A stretch of 64,000 bases of DNA, taken from JALOLG01 sp035557475. Lineage in GTDB: Bacteria > Actinomycetota > Acidimicrobiia > Acidimicrobiales > Ilumatobacteraceae. The position numbers and the translations under genes were made by a program. The DNA is taken from contig DATMDV010000113.1 of assembly GCA_035557475.1 (NCBI GenBank), forward strand, positions 8,602 through 72,601, given 5' to 3'. The stretch's first letter is position 1; each line of letters opens with the position of its first letter. The notes under the pieces are model-generated. The model was given only the letters and a program-made list of their open reading frames with translations, was not told the origin of the DNA and did no database searches. Shown here one piece after another: positions 7,544 to 15,701 of the stretch.

Positions 7544-9628
7544 TCAGGGCGGGGGAAGGGTTGTCTCGGGAGGGAGCGTGGTCTCCGGAGGCAGCGTGGT
7601 CGTCGTGGTCGTGGTGGTGGTCGTGGTGGCCGGTGCCGTCGCCCGTCCGACGACGAGGGCGACGGTGGAGTTGCGCTCGACCGGGGTCCCGGCGGCGATG
7701 TCCTGGCTGATCACGAGCCCGTCGTTGGGATCGCCGGGCTGCAACTCGGTGTACGTGACCGACGCCTGGATGTCGTTCGACGCCAGGCTGTTGCGGGCCT
7801 GGGCCTCGGTGAGCCCGCGCACCGGCGGCACGGTCACCTGCCCGGGGCCCGAGCTCACGATCAACGTGACGGTGCTGCCGCGCGGGAGGAGGGTGCCCGG
7901 CTCCGGACGGGTCGCGATCACGGTGCCGGCCGGGATCTCGGCGTCCTGCTGCGACTCGGTGACGACCTCGAACCCGTACTGCTCGCTGGCGAGCAACTGC
8001 GTCGCGACGTCGACGGAATCGCCGATGACGCTGGCCGGGATGGCGATCTGCTGGGGGCCACCGGAGACGTAGATCGTGATCCGGGTGTCCTGCCTGACCC
8101 GCTCGCCACCGGCCGGTTCGGTGCGGATCACGAGGCCGCTGTCGAGGTCGTTCTCCTCGCTCACCTCGTCGATCGCGAACCCCTCGGCGCCAAGGATGTC
8201 GCGGGCCTCCTGCAGCGTCCGCCCGGCGACGTTGGGGATCTGGACCAGATCGGGGGTCGGACGGTAGAACAGCTTGATGATCGTCCCCGGCGTGACGAGC
8301 GTGCCGGCGGGCGGATCGGTGCGGTGGACGAAGTCCTCGGCGACGACGGGGTTCTCCTCGGCGACGACCTCGTACGCCAGATCCTGAGCCCGCAGCGCGG
8401 CGGTGACCTCGGCGAGGCGCTGGTTGGTGTAGTCGGGGAGCGTGATCCCGACCGTCTCGGAGTCGTCCTTGTTGAGGGCCTGGAACAGCAGCACGCCACC
8501 GGCGACGAGCGCGATGAGGGCGACGAACGCGGCCAACGCGTACCAGCCGGTGCGGGAGTGACCATCCTCGTAGTAGTGGGCCGCCGGCGAGGCGCCGGGC
8601 GGGTAGCCGGCCATGCTCGACGGGGCGGTGGTCGGCGACATCGCGGTGGTGACCATCGGCATCCCCGACGGGCTGACGGTGCGGGTAGGCCCCGGCGACG
8701 TGGTGACCGTGGTGGGGGGTGCCGTGACCGGCGCCGCGGTGGTGCGCGCCTGCGAGCCGGCGACGGCCGAGACGAGCGCCTGCACCTGCTCGCCGTTGCG
8801 GAACCGGCGCAGGTCGTCACGCAGAGCGTGGGCGCTCGGGTAGCGCAGCTTGGGGTCCTTGGCGAGCAGCTTGGCGATGATCGCCTCGAACGGACGGGGG
8901 ATGTCGGCGACGATCTGGTTGAGCGGCTGGGGCGGGTCGTGGACCTGCTTGTAGGCGATGCTCACCGGGTTCTCGCCGGTGAACGGCGGCCGCCCGGCGA
9001 CCATCTCGTACATCACGATGCCGAGCGAGTACAGGTCGCTGCGCGGGTCGGGCTGGGCGCCCTGGGCCTGCTCGGGGGAGAAGTACGACGCCGTGCCCAT
9101 CACCGCTCCGGCCTGGGTGAGGTTCGACTCGGTGGGGGCGTTCATGGCCCTCGCGATGCCGAAGTCGGCGACCTTCACCTGACCGTTCGAGCCGATCAGG
9201 ATGTTGGCGGGCTTGATGTCGCGGTGGGCGAGGCCGGCCTCGTGGGCGAAGCCGAGGGCGGCCGCCACCTCACTCGCGATCTCGGCCGCCTGCTTGGCGG
9301 TCAACTGGCGGTTGGTGCGCAGGATCTCGGCCAGCGTCCGGCCTTGCACGTACTCCATGGTGATGAAGTAGGTGCCGGAGTACTTGCCCCAGTCGTAGAC
9401 GTTGACGATGTTCGGGTGGCTCAAGTTGGCGGCCGCTTGGGCCTCGCGCCGAAAGCGCTCGACGAAGTTCGGGTCGATGGCGAACTCGGGGAACAGCACC
9501 TTGACCGCCACCTGGCGGTCGAGCAGGAGATCGCGGGCGAGGAACACGTCGGCCATACCGCCGCGCCCGATGCGCTTGTGGATCTCGTAGCGGTCGTTGA
9601 TGACCGTCGCTTCGCCGCTGTTGTTCAC
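7544..9628 (-). CDS. pknB: PASTA-domain serine/threonine protein kinase PknB
   Basis: A 694-residue receptor kinase. The cytosolic kinase domain (about 13-275) has the glycine loop IGRGGMADVF, Lys43, the HRD motif with catalytic Asp137, DFG Asp155 and an activation loop with several Thr/Ser residues. After a linker comes one membrane helix (near 415), four PASTA domains that bind muropeptides or lipid II outside the cell, and a Thr-rich tail ending in TLPPETTLPP repeats. The GTG at 9628 has GGGGGAGG about eight bases ahead. PknB controls cell-wall synthesis and division. In mycobacteria pknA sits next to it; here the next gene is pbpA. Confidence 0.95.
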   Translation of the reverse strand: MNNSGEATVINDRYEIHKRIGRGGMADVFLARDLLLDRQVAVKVLFPEFAIDPNFVERFRREAQAAANLSHPNIVNVYDWGKYSGTYFITMEYVQGRTLAEILRTNRQLTAKQAAEIASEVAAALGFAHEAGLAHRDIKPANILIGSNGQVKVADFGIARAMNAPTESNLTQAGAVMGTASYFSPEQAQGAQPDPRSDLYSLGIVMYEMVAGRPPFTGENPVSIAYKQVHDPPQPLNQIVADIPRPFEAIIAKLLAKDPKLRYPSAHALRDDLRRFRNGEQVQALVSAVAGSQARTTAAPVTAPPTTVTTSPGPTRTVSPSGMPMVTTAMSPTTAPSSMAGYPPGASPAAHYYEDGHSRTGWYALAAFVALIALVAGGVLLFQALNKDDSETVGITLPDYTNQRLAEVTAALRAQDLAYEVVAEENPVVAEDFVHRTDPPAGTLVTPGTIIKLFYRPTPDLVQIPNVAGRTLQEARDILGAEGFAIDEVSEENDLDSGLVIRTEPAGGERVRQDTRITIYVSGGPQQIAIPASVIGDSVDVATQLLASEQYGFEVVTESQQDAEIPAGTVIATRPEPGTLLPRGSTVTLIVSSGPGQVTVPPVRGLTEAQARNSLASNDIQASVTYTELQPGDPNDGLVISQDIAAGTPVERNSTVALVVGRATAPATTTTTTTTTTTLPPETTLPPETTLPPP

Positions 9629-9731
9629 TGGTTCTGCCTCCCCCACCCCATCCCGGTGGAGGATGTCGAGCGAGGAACGTCTTCCGAGGTTATCGACCTC
9701 GATCCAAGGTTGATGGTCATCGCACCGGCGC

Positions 9732-11342
9732 TCATCCGCCGCCTCCACCGGTGTTCGGCGGCCCGGTTGCCGGTACGTCGGGCGGATCGACCGACGGCAC
9801 GGCGGTCGAATCGGGAGTCGAACCCGGGGTCGAGTCGGTGGTCGGCGGCAACAGGGCGGCCGCGTCGGCCGCGAACACCGCATCGAGCATCGCCTTGGCG
9901 ATCGGCCCCGCCACCCGCCCGCCGGTGCCGGCCGAGATCTCCTCGTTGGTGCCCTTCAGCATCACGACGACCGCGTACTTCGGCGCATCGGCCGGTGCGA
10001 ACGCCGTGATCCAAAGGTGCGACGCCTCAGGCTCGCCGGCGGCGTTCAGCTGGGCGGTTCCGGTCTTGGCGGCGACGGGGATGCCGCCTTCGAGCCCGAT
10101 GCAGCAGCTCGCCGTGCCGCGCAGGGCGACGCCGATCATCAGGTCGGTCATGATGGCCGCGGTGCCCGGCGTGATCGGCGTCTTCCACGCCTCCGGCTGA
10201 GTGCGGTTGAGCACCCGACCCTGGTGGTCGAGCTCGGCATCGACCACGTAGGGCTTCATCATCACGCCACCGTTGGCCACCGTGGCGGATGCCATCGCCA
10301 TGTGGATCGGCACCAGCTGATCCTCGTTCTGACCGAACCCCCGAATCGCGAGCAGCGGCAGGTTCTCAGGGAGGTTCGACGTGTCGCCGATCGTGCTGGC
10401 GACCGGGCGGGGGAGGTCGATCGGGATCGGTTCGCCGAATCCCCACCGCGTTGTTCCGGCGATGAACCGCTCCGGCCCGAGATCGACCGCGATGCGCGCG
10501 AACGGCGTGTTGCAACTCCTCGCGAACACGGTGGCGAGGTCGCCGCCGCACGTCGATCCGTCGTAGTTCTCGACCGGGTCGGTCGTCTGCGGTGGCACGT
10601 ACTGGCTCTCGTCGGCGAAGAACGTCTCGAGGTTGACCACTCCGTCGTCGAGGGCGACGCTCGTGGTGAACACCTTGAACACCGAGCCCGGCATGTACCG
10701 CTGCTGGTAGGCGTTGGCGAGCAGGGGATCGCGGGGATCGGCCTGGAGCTCGGTCAGCGCGGCGAAGGCGGCGTCATAGTCGGGATCAGCGATCAGGTTG
10801 GGGTCGAAGCTCGGGTAGCTCCACATCGCCCTCACCGCGCCGGTGGCCGTCTCGAGCACGACGATCGAGCCCTCCCGCGGACCGAGCAGGAACTTGGCGG
10901 TCTGCTGGAGATCGTGACGCAGGGTCAGCTGGATCGAGCCCGACGTGTCGGAATCGCCGCCGAACAGGGCCGGGATGGCACGCAGCTGTTGCTCCGCGGT
11001 CGAGCCGGTGAGGATCTCGGTCCGCGTACGTTCGACCTGTGTCGAGCCGAGCGCGAACGTGTGGTATCCGGTCACGTTCGCGAACAGATCGCCGGTCGGG
11101 TACTGGCGCACGAACTTGACGTCGCTGTCGGCCTCGGCCGGGACCGATCGGGCGACGATCACGTCGTCGGCAGTGACGATCGGACCGCGCGGCTTGTCGA
11201 AGTCGCGGAGCAACTGGCGGGTGTTGTCGGGTTGCGACTCGAGCTGTTCCTCCCGGTTGACCTGCCAGTAGTTCAGCGCCGCGAACAGCGCGATGTAGCA
11301 GGCGATGAGCGCGACCGCGAGCTGGCGGATCTTGCGGTTCAC
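9732..11342 (-). CDS. pbpA: Class B penicillin-binding protein PbpA (transpeptidase)
   Basis: A 536-residue class B penicillin-binding protein: N-terminal membrane anchor (about 7-25), a dimerisation domain, and a transpeptidase domain with all three motifs, S220-V-F-K223, S276-C-N278 and K426-T-G428. It cross-links peptidoglycan outside the membrane and is expected to pair with the RodA glycosyltransferase encoded just upstream. Its GTG start overlaps the rodA stop (GTGA), so translation is coupled. The C-terminus ends in a Ser/Thr/Pro-rich stretch and a glycine run. Confidence 0.93.
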   Translation of the reverse strand: MNRKIRQLAVALIACYIALFAALNYWQVNREEQLESQPDNTRQLLRDFDKPRGPIVTADDVIVARSVPAEADSDVKFVRQYPTGDLFANVTGYHTFALGSTQVERTRTEILTGSTAEQQLRAIPALFGGDSDTSGSIQLTLRHDLQQTAKFLLGPREGSIVVLETATGAVRAMWSYPSFDPNLIADPDYDAAFAALTELQADPRDPLLANAYQQRYMPGSVFKVFTTSVALDDGVVNLETFFADESQYVPPQTTDPVENYDGSTCGGDLATVFARSCNTPFARIAVDLGPERFIAGTTRWGFGEPIPIDLPRPVASTIGDTSNLPENLPLLAIRGFGQNEDQLVPIHMAMASATVANGGVMMKPYVVDAELDHQGRVLNRTQPEAWKTPITPGTAAIMTDLMIGVALRGTASCCIGLEGGIPVAAKTGTAQLNAAGEPEASHLWITAFAPADAPKYAVVVMLKGTNEEISAGTGGRVAGPIAKAMLDAVFAADAAALLPPTTDSTPGSTPDSTAVPSVDPPDVPATGPPNTGGGGG

Positions 11343-12757
11343 GATCCGCTCATCTCGCGGGGCATCTCGGTGGGGCCGTAGCGCCGTTCGTGGCGACGCA
11401 GCCGCCACGCCGCCCAGCGCTCCCGTGGTGTCGGATCGTCGGGGAGCTCACCGAGGCGGCGGGCGCCGGCGTCGCTCAGGCGCAGCAACAGCGCCAGCAG
11501 GATGTAGTTCGACAACAGCGACGAGCCGCCGTAGCTGACGAACGGCAACGTGATGCCCGTGAGGGGCACGACCTTGATGACGCCGCCCATGATGATGAAC
11601 GCCTGGACGCCGACGATCGTGGTGAGCCCGACGGCGAGCAGCTTCTCGAACGTGCGGTCGGTGCGCAACGCGATGCGCAGGCCGGCGCCGATGATCAGCA
11701 GGTACGACATCAGGATCGCGGTGGCACCGATCAGGCCGAGCTCTTCGCCGATGGCGGCGAAGATGAAGTCGTTCTGCGCCTCGGGGACCTTGTCGGGGCT
11801 GCCTCGCCCGAGTCCCGTGCCGACCACCCCGCCATCCGCGATGCCGTACAGCGCCTGGACGATCTGGTACCCCTTGTCGAGCGAGCGCGACCACGGGTCG
11901 ATCCAGATGTCGACGCGGGTCTGCACGTGCCCGAACGTGCGCCACGCGACGAATGCCGCACCGCCGAACATCAACGCGCCGAGCACGAGGTACGACGCCC
12001 GCTCGGTGGCGACCCACATCATCACGACGAACAGCGTGAAGAACAGCAACGACGAGCCGAGGTCCTTCTGGCCGACCATCACCACGACCGAGAACGCCCA
12101 GGCGACGAGCACCGGCAGGATGTGGCGCGGCTCGGGGAGCCCGATCGGCCCGATCCTCCAGGTGCCGGCGGCGATCAGCTCGCGACGCTCGGCGAGGTAC
12201 CCGGCGAAGAAGATCGCGAACGCCAGCTTGGCGAACTCGCCGGGCTGGAAGTTGATCGGCCCCAGGTTCACCCAGATCTCGGCGCCGCCCACCGAGTAGC
12301 CGAGTCCGGGCACCATCGGCATGAGGAGCAGCACCGCGCCGCCGGCGAACAGCGTCCACTTGTAGCGGGCGAGGTCGGTCGCCCGCTGGACGAACAGCAA
12401 CGTGGCGATGAACGCCCCGACCGCGATCAGGCTCCAGGTGGTCTGCAAGCTGGCGAGGCGCTGGTCGAGGCGGGTGATCATCACGTAACCGACGCCGTGC
12501 AGGAGGGCGACGAGCGGCAGCAACGTGCCATCGGCGCCCCGGGCCAGCACCCTGACCGCGATGTGGGCGGCGCCGACGAGGCCGAGGATGATCGCGAGGA
12601 ACGGGACGACCCGGGCTGGGATGACGGCATTAGCCCCGAGCGACGCGATCACGTACGCCGCGCACGTGATCATCCCCGCCATGACCACCAGCGTCAGCTC
12701 GGTGTTGCGCCGGCTCTTGACGAGCCGTGAGGTGCCGGCGAGCGAGGTCGCGGCCAT
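11339..12757 (-). CDS. rodA: SEDS-family peptidoglycan glycosyltransferase RodA/FtsW
   Basis: A 472-residue polytopic protein of the SEDS family, which polymerises lipid II into glycan strands. Family motifs are visible: the GAEIWVNLGPINFQPGEFAK region, WSRSLDKGYQIVQ, GGVVGTGLGRG and, near the end, LPFVSYGGSSLLSNY. The ATG at 12757 overlaps the pstP stop by one base, and its own stop overlaps the pbpA start, so the order pstP-rodA-pbpA is tightly coupled. By position it is the mycobacterial RodA (Rv0017c) equivalent, not FtsW. Confidence 0.93.
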   Translation of the reverse strand: MAATSLAGTSRLVKSRRNTELTLVVMAGMITCAAYVIASLGANAVIPARVVPFLAIILGLVGAAHIAVRVLARGADGTLLPLVALLHGVGYVMITRLDQRLASLQTTWSLIAVGAFIATLLFVQRATDLARYKWTLFAGGAVLLLMPMVPGLGYSVGGAEIWVNLGPINFQPGEFAKLAFAIFFAGYLAERRELIAAGTWRIGPIGLPEPRHILPVLVAWAFSVVVMVGQKDLGSSLLFFTLFVVMMWVATERASYLVLGALMFGGAAFVAWRTFGHVQTRVDIWIDPWSRSLDKGYQIVQALYGIADGGVVGTGLGRGSPDKVPEAQNDFIFAAIGEELGLIGATAILMSYLLIIGAGLRIALRTDRTFEKLLAVGLTTIVGVQAFIIMGGVIKVVPLTGITLPFVSYGGSSLLSNYILLALLLRLSDAGARRLGELPDDPTPRERWAAWRLRRHERRYGPTEMPREMSGS

Positions 12758-14049
12758 CAAGGTCCCGACGTCGCCGAACCCGCAACGGTTGTCGTGGTGG
12801 TGGTGGTCGTCGTCGTGGTGGTTGTCGTGGTGGTGGTAGTGCTTGTCGTCGTCGTGGTCGACTCCAGGCGGTCCTGCACGAAGTTGGCGGCGTTGCGTTG
12901 CGATTCGAAGCGCTGACGGTCTTCGACGAGGTCGATCGAATCGTCGTCGAGCTCGTCGCGCGAGAACGGCGTGACCGCTTCGACGGTCGGATCGAACCAC
13001 AGCACACCGTCGGGACGCCCCTTGTAGATGACGACCTGGTCGGACTCGTCGAAGGCGACGAAGTAGCCGTCGCGCGCCCACGCGGCGAGGATCGTGAACC
13101 CGGCGACGAGCACCGCTGCGACGCCGACGACGGCGAGGAAGCGCAGGAAGCGGCTGCGTTTGCGAGGCGCGACCGCAGGGACGTCCTCGTCGACGGGTGC
13201 CGGCGCCGCCGGCGGGATCATCACCGGCTCGAACTCACCGGTGTCGACATCGACATCGACACTCGCCTGCGGCGGTGCCCAGGCCGGGATGATGTCGAGC
13301 TCTTCGGTCGGGTCAGGTGGAGGGAGCCCGTCGAGCACGTCGACGACGACAACGGTGATGTTGTCGTGTCCGCCCCGTTCGTTGGCGACGCGAATGAGCT
13401 CGTCGGCGGCGCGCTGCGGATCGGCGGTCTCGATCAGCACGTTGGCGATGTCCTCGTCGACGACCTCGTCGACGAGGCCGTCGCTGCACAGCACGTACCG
13501 GTCGCCGGTGACGATCGGAAGCGTCCACGAGTCGACGCGCACGGCCGACTCGATCCCGAGCGCGCGGGTGACGATGTTGCGGCGCGGGTGGCTGCGCGCC
13601 TCGTCGCGGCTGATGTGGCCCTCGGCGACGAGCTCCTGCACGTAACTGTGGTCGATCGTGAGCTGGCGCAGCTTGCCGTGGCGGATCAGGTAGGTGCGTG
13701 AATCACCGACGTTGGCGAGCGCGAACACCTCGCCGTCGTGCGGGTCGGCGACGACCGCCAGCGACGTGACTGTGGTGCCCATGCCCTGCTGGTCGGAGTT
13801 GGCGATCGCGGCTCGGAAGATGTCGCCGTTCGCGTCGCCGATGGCGGCGACGAGGTCGGACATCGTGGCGCCGTCGGCCACGCGCGCCTGCATCCGCTCG
13901 ATCGCCAGGCGGCTCGCGATCTCGCCGGCCTGGTGACCGCCCATCCCGTCGGCGACGACGAACAGCCCCGGCGTCGCGAGGTACTGGTCCTCGTTCTGGG
14001 CCCGCAGCTGTCCCGGGTGGGTGGCCGACCCCCAGCGCAGATCAGCCAT
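12757..14049 (-). CDS. pstP: PP2C-type serine/threonine phosphatase PstP
   Basis: A 430-residue membrane phosphatase. The PP2C domain (about 1-235) has the metal-binding motifs NEDQYL, VVADGMGGHQAGEIAS (Asp34, Gly35), GTTVTSLAVV, NVGDSRTYL, LCSDGLVDEV and DNITVVVVDV. A membrane helix (about 290-312) leads to an outer part that ends in about 25 near-continuous threonines. PstP removes phosphates placed by PknB on itself and on cell-wall proteins. The start at 14049 has GGTGG ahead; an ATG four codons earlier (14061) is possible. The poly-Thr tail parallels the Thr-rich tail of the kinase. Confidence 0.93.
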   Translation of the reverse strand: MADLRWGSATHPGQLRAQNEDQYLATPGLFVVADGMGGHQAGEIASRLAIERMQARVADGATMSDLVAAIGDANGDIFRAAIANSDQQGMGTTVTSLAVVADPHDGEVFALANVGDSRTYLIRHGKLRQLTIDHSYVQELVAEGHISRDEARSHPRRNIVTRALGIESAVRVDSWTLPIVTGDRYVLCSDGLVDEVVDEDIANVLIETADPQRAADELIRVANERGGHDNITVVVVDVLDGLPPPDPTEELDIIPAWAPPQASVDVDVDTGEFEPVMIPPAAPAPVDEDVPAVAPRKRSRFLRFLAVVGVAAVLVAGFTILAAWARDGYFVAFDESDQVVIYKGRPDGVLWFDPTVEAVTPFSRDELDDDSIDLVEDRQRFESQRNAANFVQDRLESTTTTTSTTTTTTTTTTTTTTTTTTVAGSATSGP

Positions 14050-14091
14050 CGCCGCCACCATTCGACGCGTCGTGACATTGCTCGGCGCGAA

Positions 14092-14613
14092 TCACTGCGC
14101 CTCCAAGACGGTGTAACCGATCTGAACGCGATCGCCGGGGTGCAGCAACTTGATGCCGGCGACCTTGTTGCCGTTGAGGTACGAGCCGTTGGTCGATCCG
14201 AGATCCTCGAGCACCGGTTGTCCCTCGTGTTCGAAGACGCGGGCGTGGAGGCTCGACACGAACGTGTCGTCGGGGATCGTGATCGTGCACTTGGTGTCGC
14301 GACCGATCGTGATCTCGCGGTTGAGAGCGTATGCCTGACCGCGCGCCGCCTTGGGCTCGAGCACGACGAGCCGGGCGGCCCGCCCGGCGCGACCCGCGGG
14401 TGGTCGGATCGCGCGCCGCTTGCGGGGCGCCGGCCGCACCGCCGGCACGGTCGGCGCGCTGGGGTCTGGCATCGGTGATTGGATCGGGCCGCCGACCCTG
14501 GCGTTGCCTGGCGCGCGGACCTCGCTCCACACCGCCCACAGCACGCGGGCGAAGAAGAGGTACAGCAGTGCCAGGAGCACCAGCTTCAAGATGTCGAGGA
14601 CTTGTTCCGTCAT
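14092..14613 (-). CDS. fhaB: Membrane-anchored FHA-domain protein FhaB/FipA
   Basis: A 173-residue protein with one N-terminal membrane helix (about 8-30), a basic proline-rich linker and a C-terminal forkhead-associated domain (about 97-170) with the phosphothreonine-binding pattern IGRD, SSLHARVF and DLGSTNGSYLNG. FhaB (FipA) binds phosphothreonine on cell-division partners in mycobacteria. It lies between fhaA and pstP, as in Mycobacterium, and is probably part of the same transcript. Confidence 0.92.
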   Translation of the reverse strand: MTEQVLDILKLVLLALLYLFFARVLWAVWSEVRAPGNARVGGPIQSPMPDPSAPTVPAVRPAPRKRRAIRPPAGRAGRAARLVVLEPKAARGQAYALNREITIGRDTKCTITIPDDTFVSSLHARVFEHEGQPVLEDLGSTNGSYLNGNKVAGIKLLHPGDRVQIGYTVLEAQ

Positions 14614-14631
14614 GGCGGTGTCGGATGAGGG

Positions 14632-15294
14632 TCAGGACGCCTCGAACCGGACGTGTGTCGATCCGATGCTCACGATGTCGCCGTCCTGCAAACGGTGCTC
14701 GCCCGAGATCCGGGCCCCGTTGACCATCGTGCCGTTGGTGGATCCGAGGTCGATCACCGAGAAGCCATTCCCGGTGCGCCGGACCTCGGCGTGGCGGCGG
14801 CTGACGTTGTGGTCGGGCAGGGTGAGCTGGCTGTCGGAGAGGCGGCCGATGGTGAGTGGCTTGTCGCGCAGCTCGATCCGCTCGCCAGACGGCAGCACGA
14901 GCGCACCGAGCGGCGAGCCGCCTGGCGACTGGCGGAGCTGCGACGCGATGCCGAAGCGGCCCGGCTTCAACGAGTTCTCGACCCGGAGCAGCACGCTCAC
15001 CGGGCCCATGAAGTGGTACCCCTCCTCGCGGGCGTATTCGCGGGCTGCCTCGACGAGCTCGGTGCGCAGCGCGTCCTCGATGTCGGCGAACCCGGAGTGG
15101 TCCTCGGGCGAGAGGTGGATCGTGAATTCGTTGGGCACCATCCGGCGGCCTTTGACGTCGACGGAGCGTTGGTCGTCCATCTCGCGGATCAAGCGGCGGC
15201 CGAGCTCGATCGGCCGGATGGTGTTGCTGGCGCGGCGCGAGAACACGCCCTCGACCATACGCTCTAGCCGCCGTTCGAGAGATTGCATGCCCAT
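14632..15294 (-). CDS. fhaA: FHA-domain protein FhaA (DUF3662 + FHA)
   Basis: A 220-residue protein with an N-terminal DUF3662 domain (about 1-115, opening LERRLERMVEGVFSR) and a C-terminal FHA domain (about 130-215: IGRLSDSQ, VSRRHAEV, DLGSTNGTMVNG). FhaA binds phosphorylated partners such as the pseudokinase MviN in mycobacteria. The mycobacterial protein is over 500 residues because of a long low-complexity middle, so this is a compact form. It is the first gene of the operon; TAGCCT lies 11 bases before the ATG. Confidence 0.92.
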   Translation of the reverse strand: MGMQSLERRLERMVEGVFSRRASNTIRPIELGRRLIREMDDQRSVDVKGRRMVPNEFTIHLSPEDHSGFADIEDALRTELVEAAREYAREEGYHFMGPVSVLLRVENSLKPGRFGIASQLRQSPGGSPLGALVLPSGERIELRDKPLTIGRLSDSQLTLPDHNVSRRHAEVRRTGNGFSVIDLGSTNGTMVNGARISGEHRLQDGDIVSIGSTHVRFEAS

Positions 15295-15305
15295 GCTGGT
15301 GGTCG

Positions 15306-15311
15306 AGGCTA
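15306..15311 (-). promoter_or_regulatory. -10-like hexamer of the fhaA-pbpA operon
   Basis: TAGCCT on the minus strand, 11 bases before the fhaA ATG; the best candidate promoter for the whole cell-wall operon. Confidence 0.35.
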
Positions 15312-15367
15312 CTGGTGTACCGGGTTGGGCGGCCGCGCGCGAACAGCTAGCGTTCAGGCCTCCACTC

Positions 15368-15450
15368 GGGCGAGTGGCGGAATGGCAGACGCGCTGGCTT
15401 CAGGTGCCAGTGAGGGCAACCTCGTGGGGGTTCAAGTCCCCCCTCGCCCA
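15368..15450 (+). tRNA. tRNA-Leu (anticodon CAG)
   Basis: An 83-base tRNA folds cleanly: acceptor GGGCGAG with CTCGCCC, anticodon stem CTGGC/GCCAG around the loop TTCAGGT (anticodon CAG), a long variable arm (GAGG-GCAA-CCTC) typical of class II tRNAs, and a T arm GGGGG-TTCAAGT-CCCCC. The discriminator base is A and the 3' CCA is not encoded. A tRNA-Leu gene also follows fhaA in mycobacteria. Confidence 0.95.
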
Positions 15451-15454
15451 CCGC

Positions 15455-15601
15455 TCAGTGGGACAACGGTGAGCCGCCTTGCAGGACGGTGACGCCCGGA
15501 CGACCGCAGGGGCATCGGAAATAGACGACGAGACCTTGCGACGTGCGGTGGCTCGACAGCCACGACGAGCGATCCGCGATCACCGTTTCTCGTCTGTCCA
15601 T
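15455..15601 (-). CDS. Small conserved-looking CxC protein
   Basis: A 48-residue open frame whose core SSHRTSQGLVVYFRCPCG resembles short actinobacterial proteins with an HRTS...RC.CG pattern (recalled likeness, not searched). It lies downstream of the haloperoxidase gene on the same strand. The frame extends to an ATG at 15694, only seven bases after the haloperoxidase stop, but those 31 residues look like non-coding translation, so the inner ATG is preferred. The cysteine pair could bind a metal; the function is unknown. Confidence 0.45.
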   Translation of the reverse strand: MDRRETVIADRSSWLSSHRTSQGLVVYFRCPCGRPGVTVLQGGSPLSH

Positions 15602-15701
15602 GCACCGGCATGCGGCCGCGGCGGGCAGCGAAAGCGATGAGCTTCGCCAAACCTGTCGACCAGGAACCTGATTCGGAACAGCTCTTCGCGTCATCTCGCG
15701 A

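Noticed and set aside
11339..13081. RodA frame extended upstream into pstP
   Set aside because: The extra 108 codons lie inside the pstP gene and are out of its frame; the ATG at 12757 gives the standard RodA length and overlap.
15601..15694. N-terminal extension of the small CxC protein
   Set aside because: The upstream 31 codons have no natural-protein look and no ribosome site; only the inner ATG form was kept, at low confidence.
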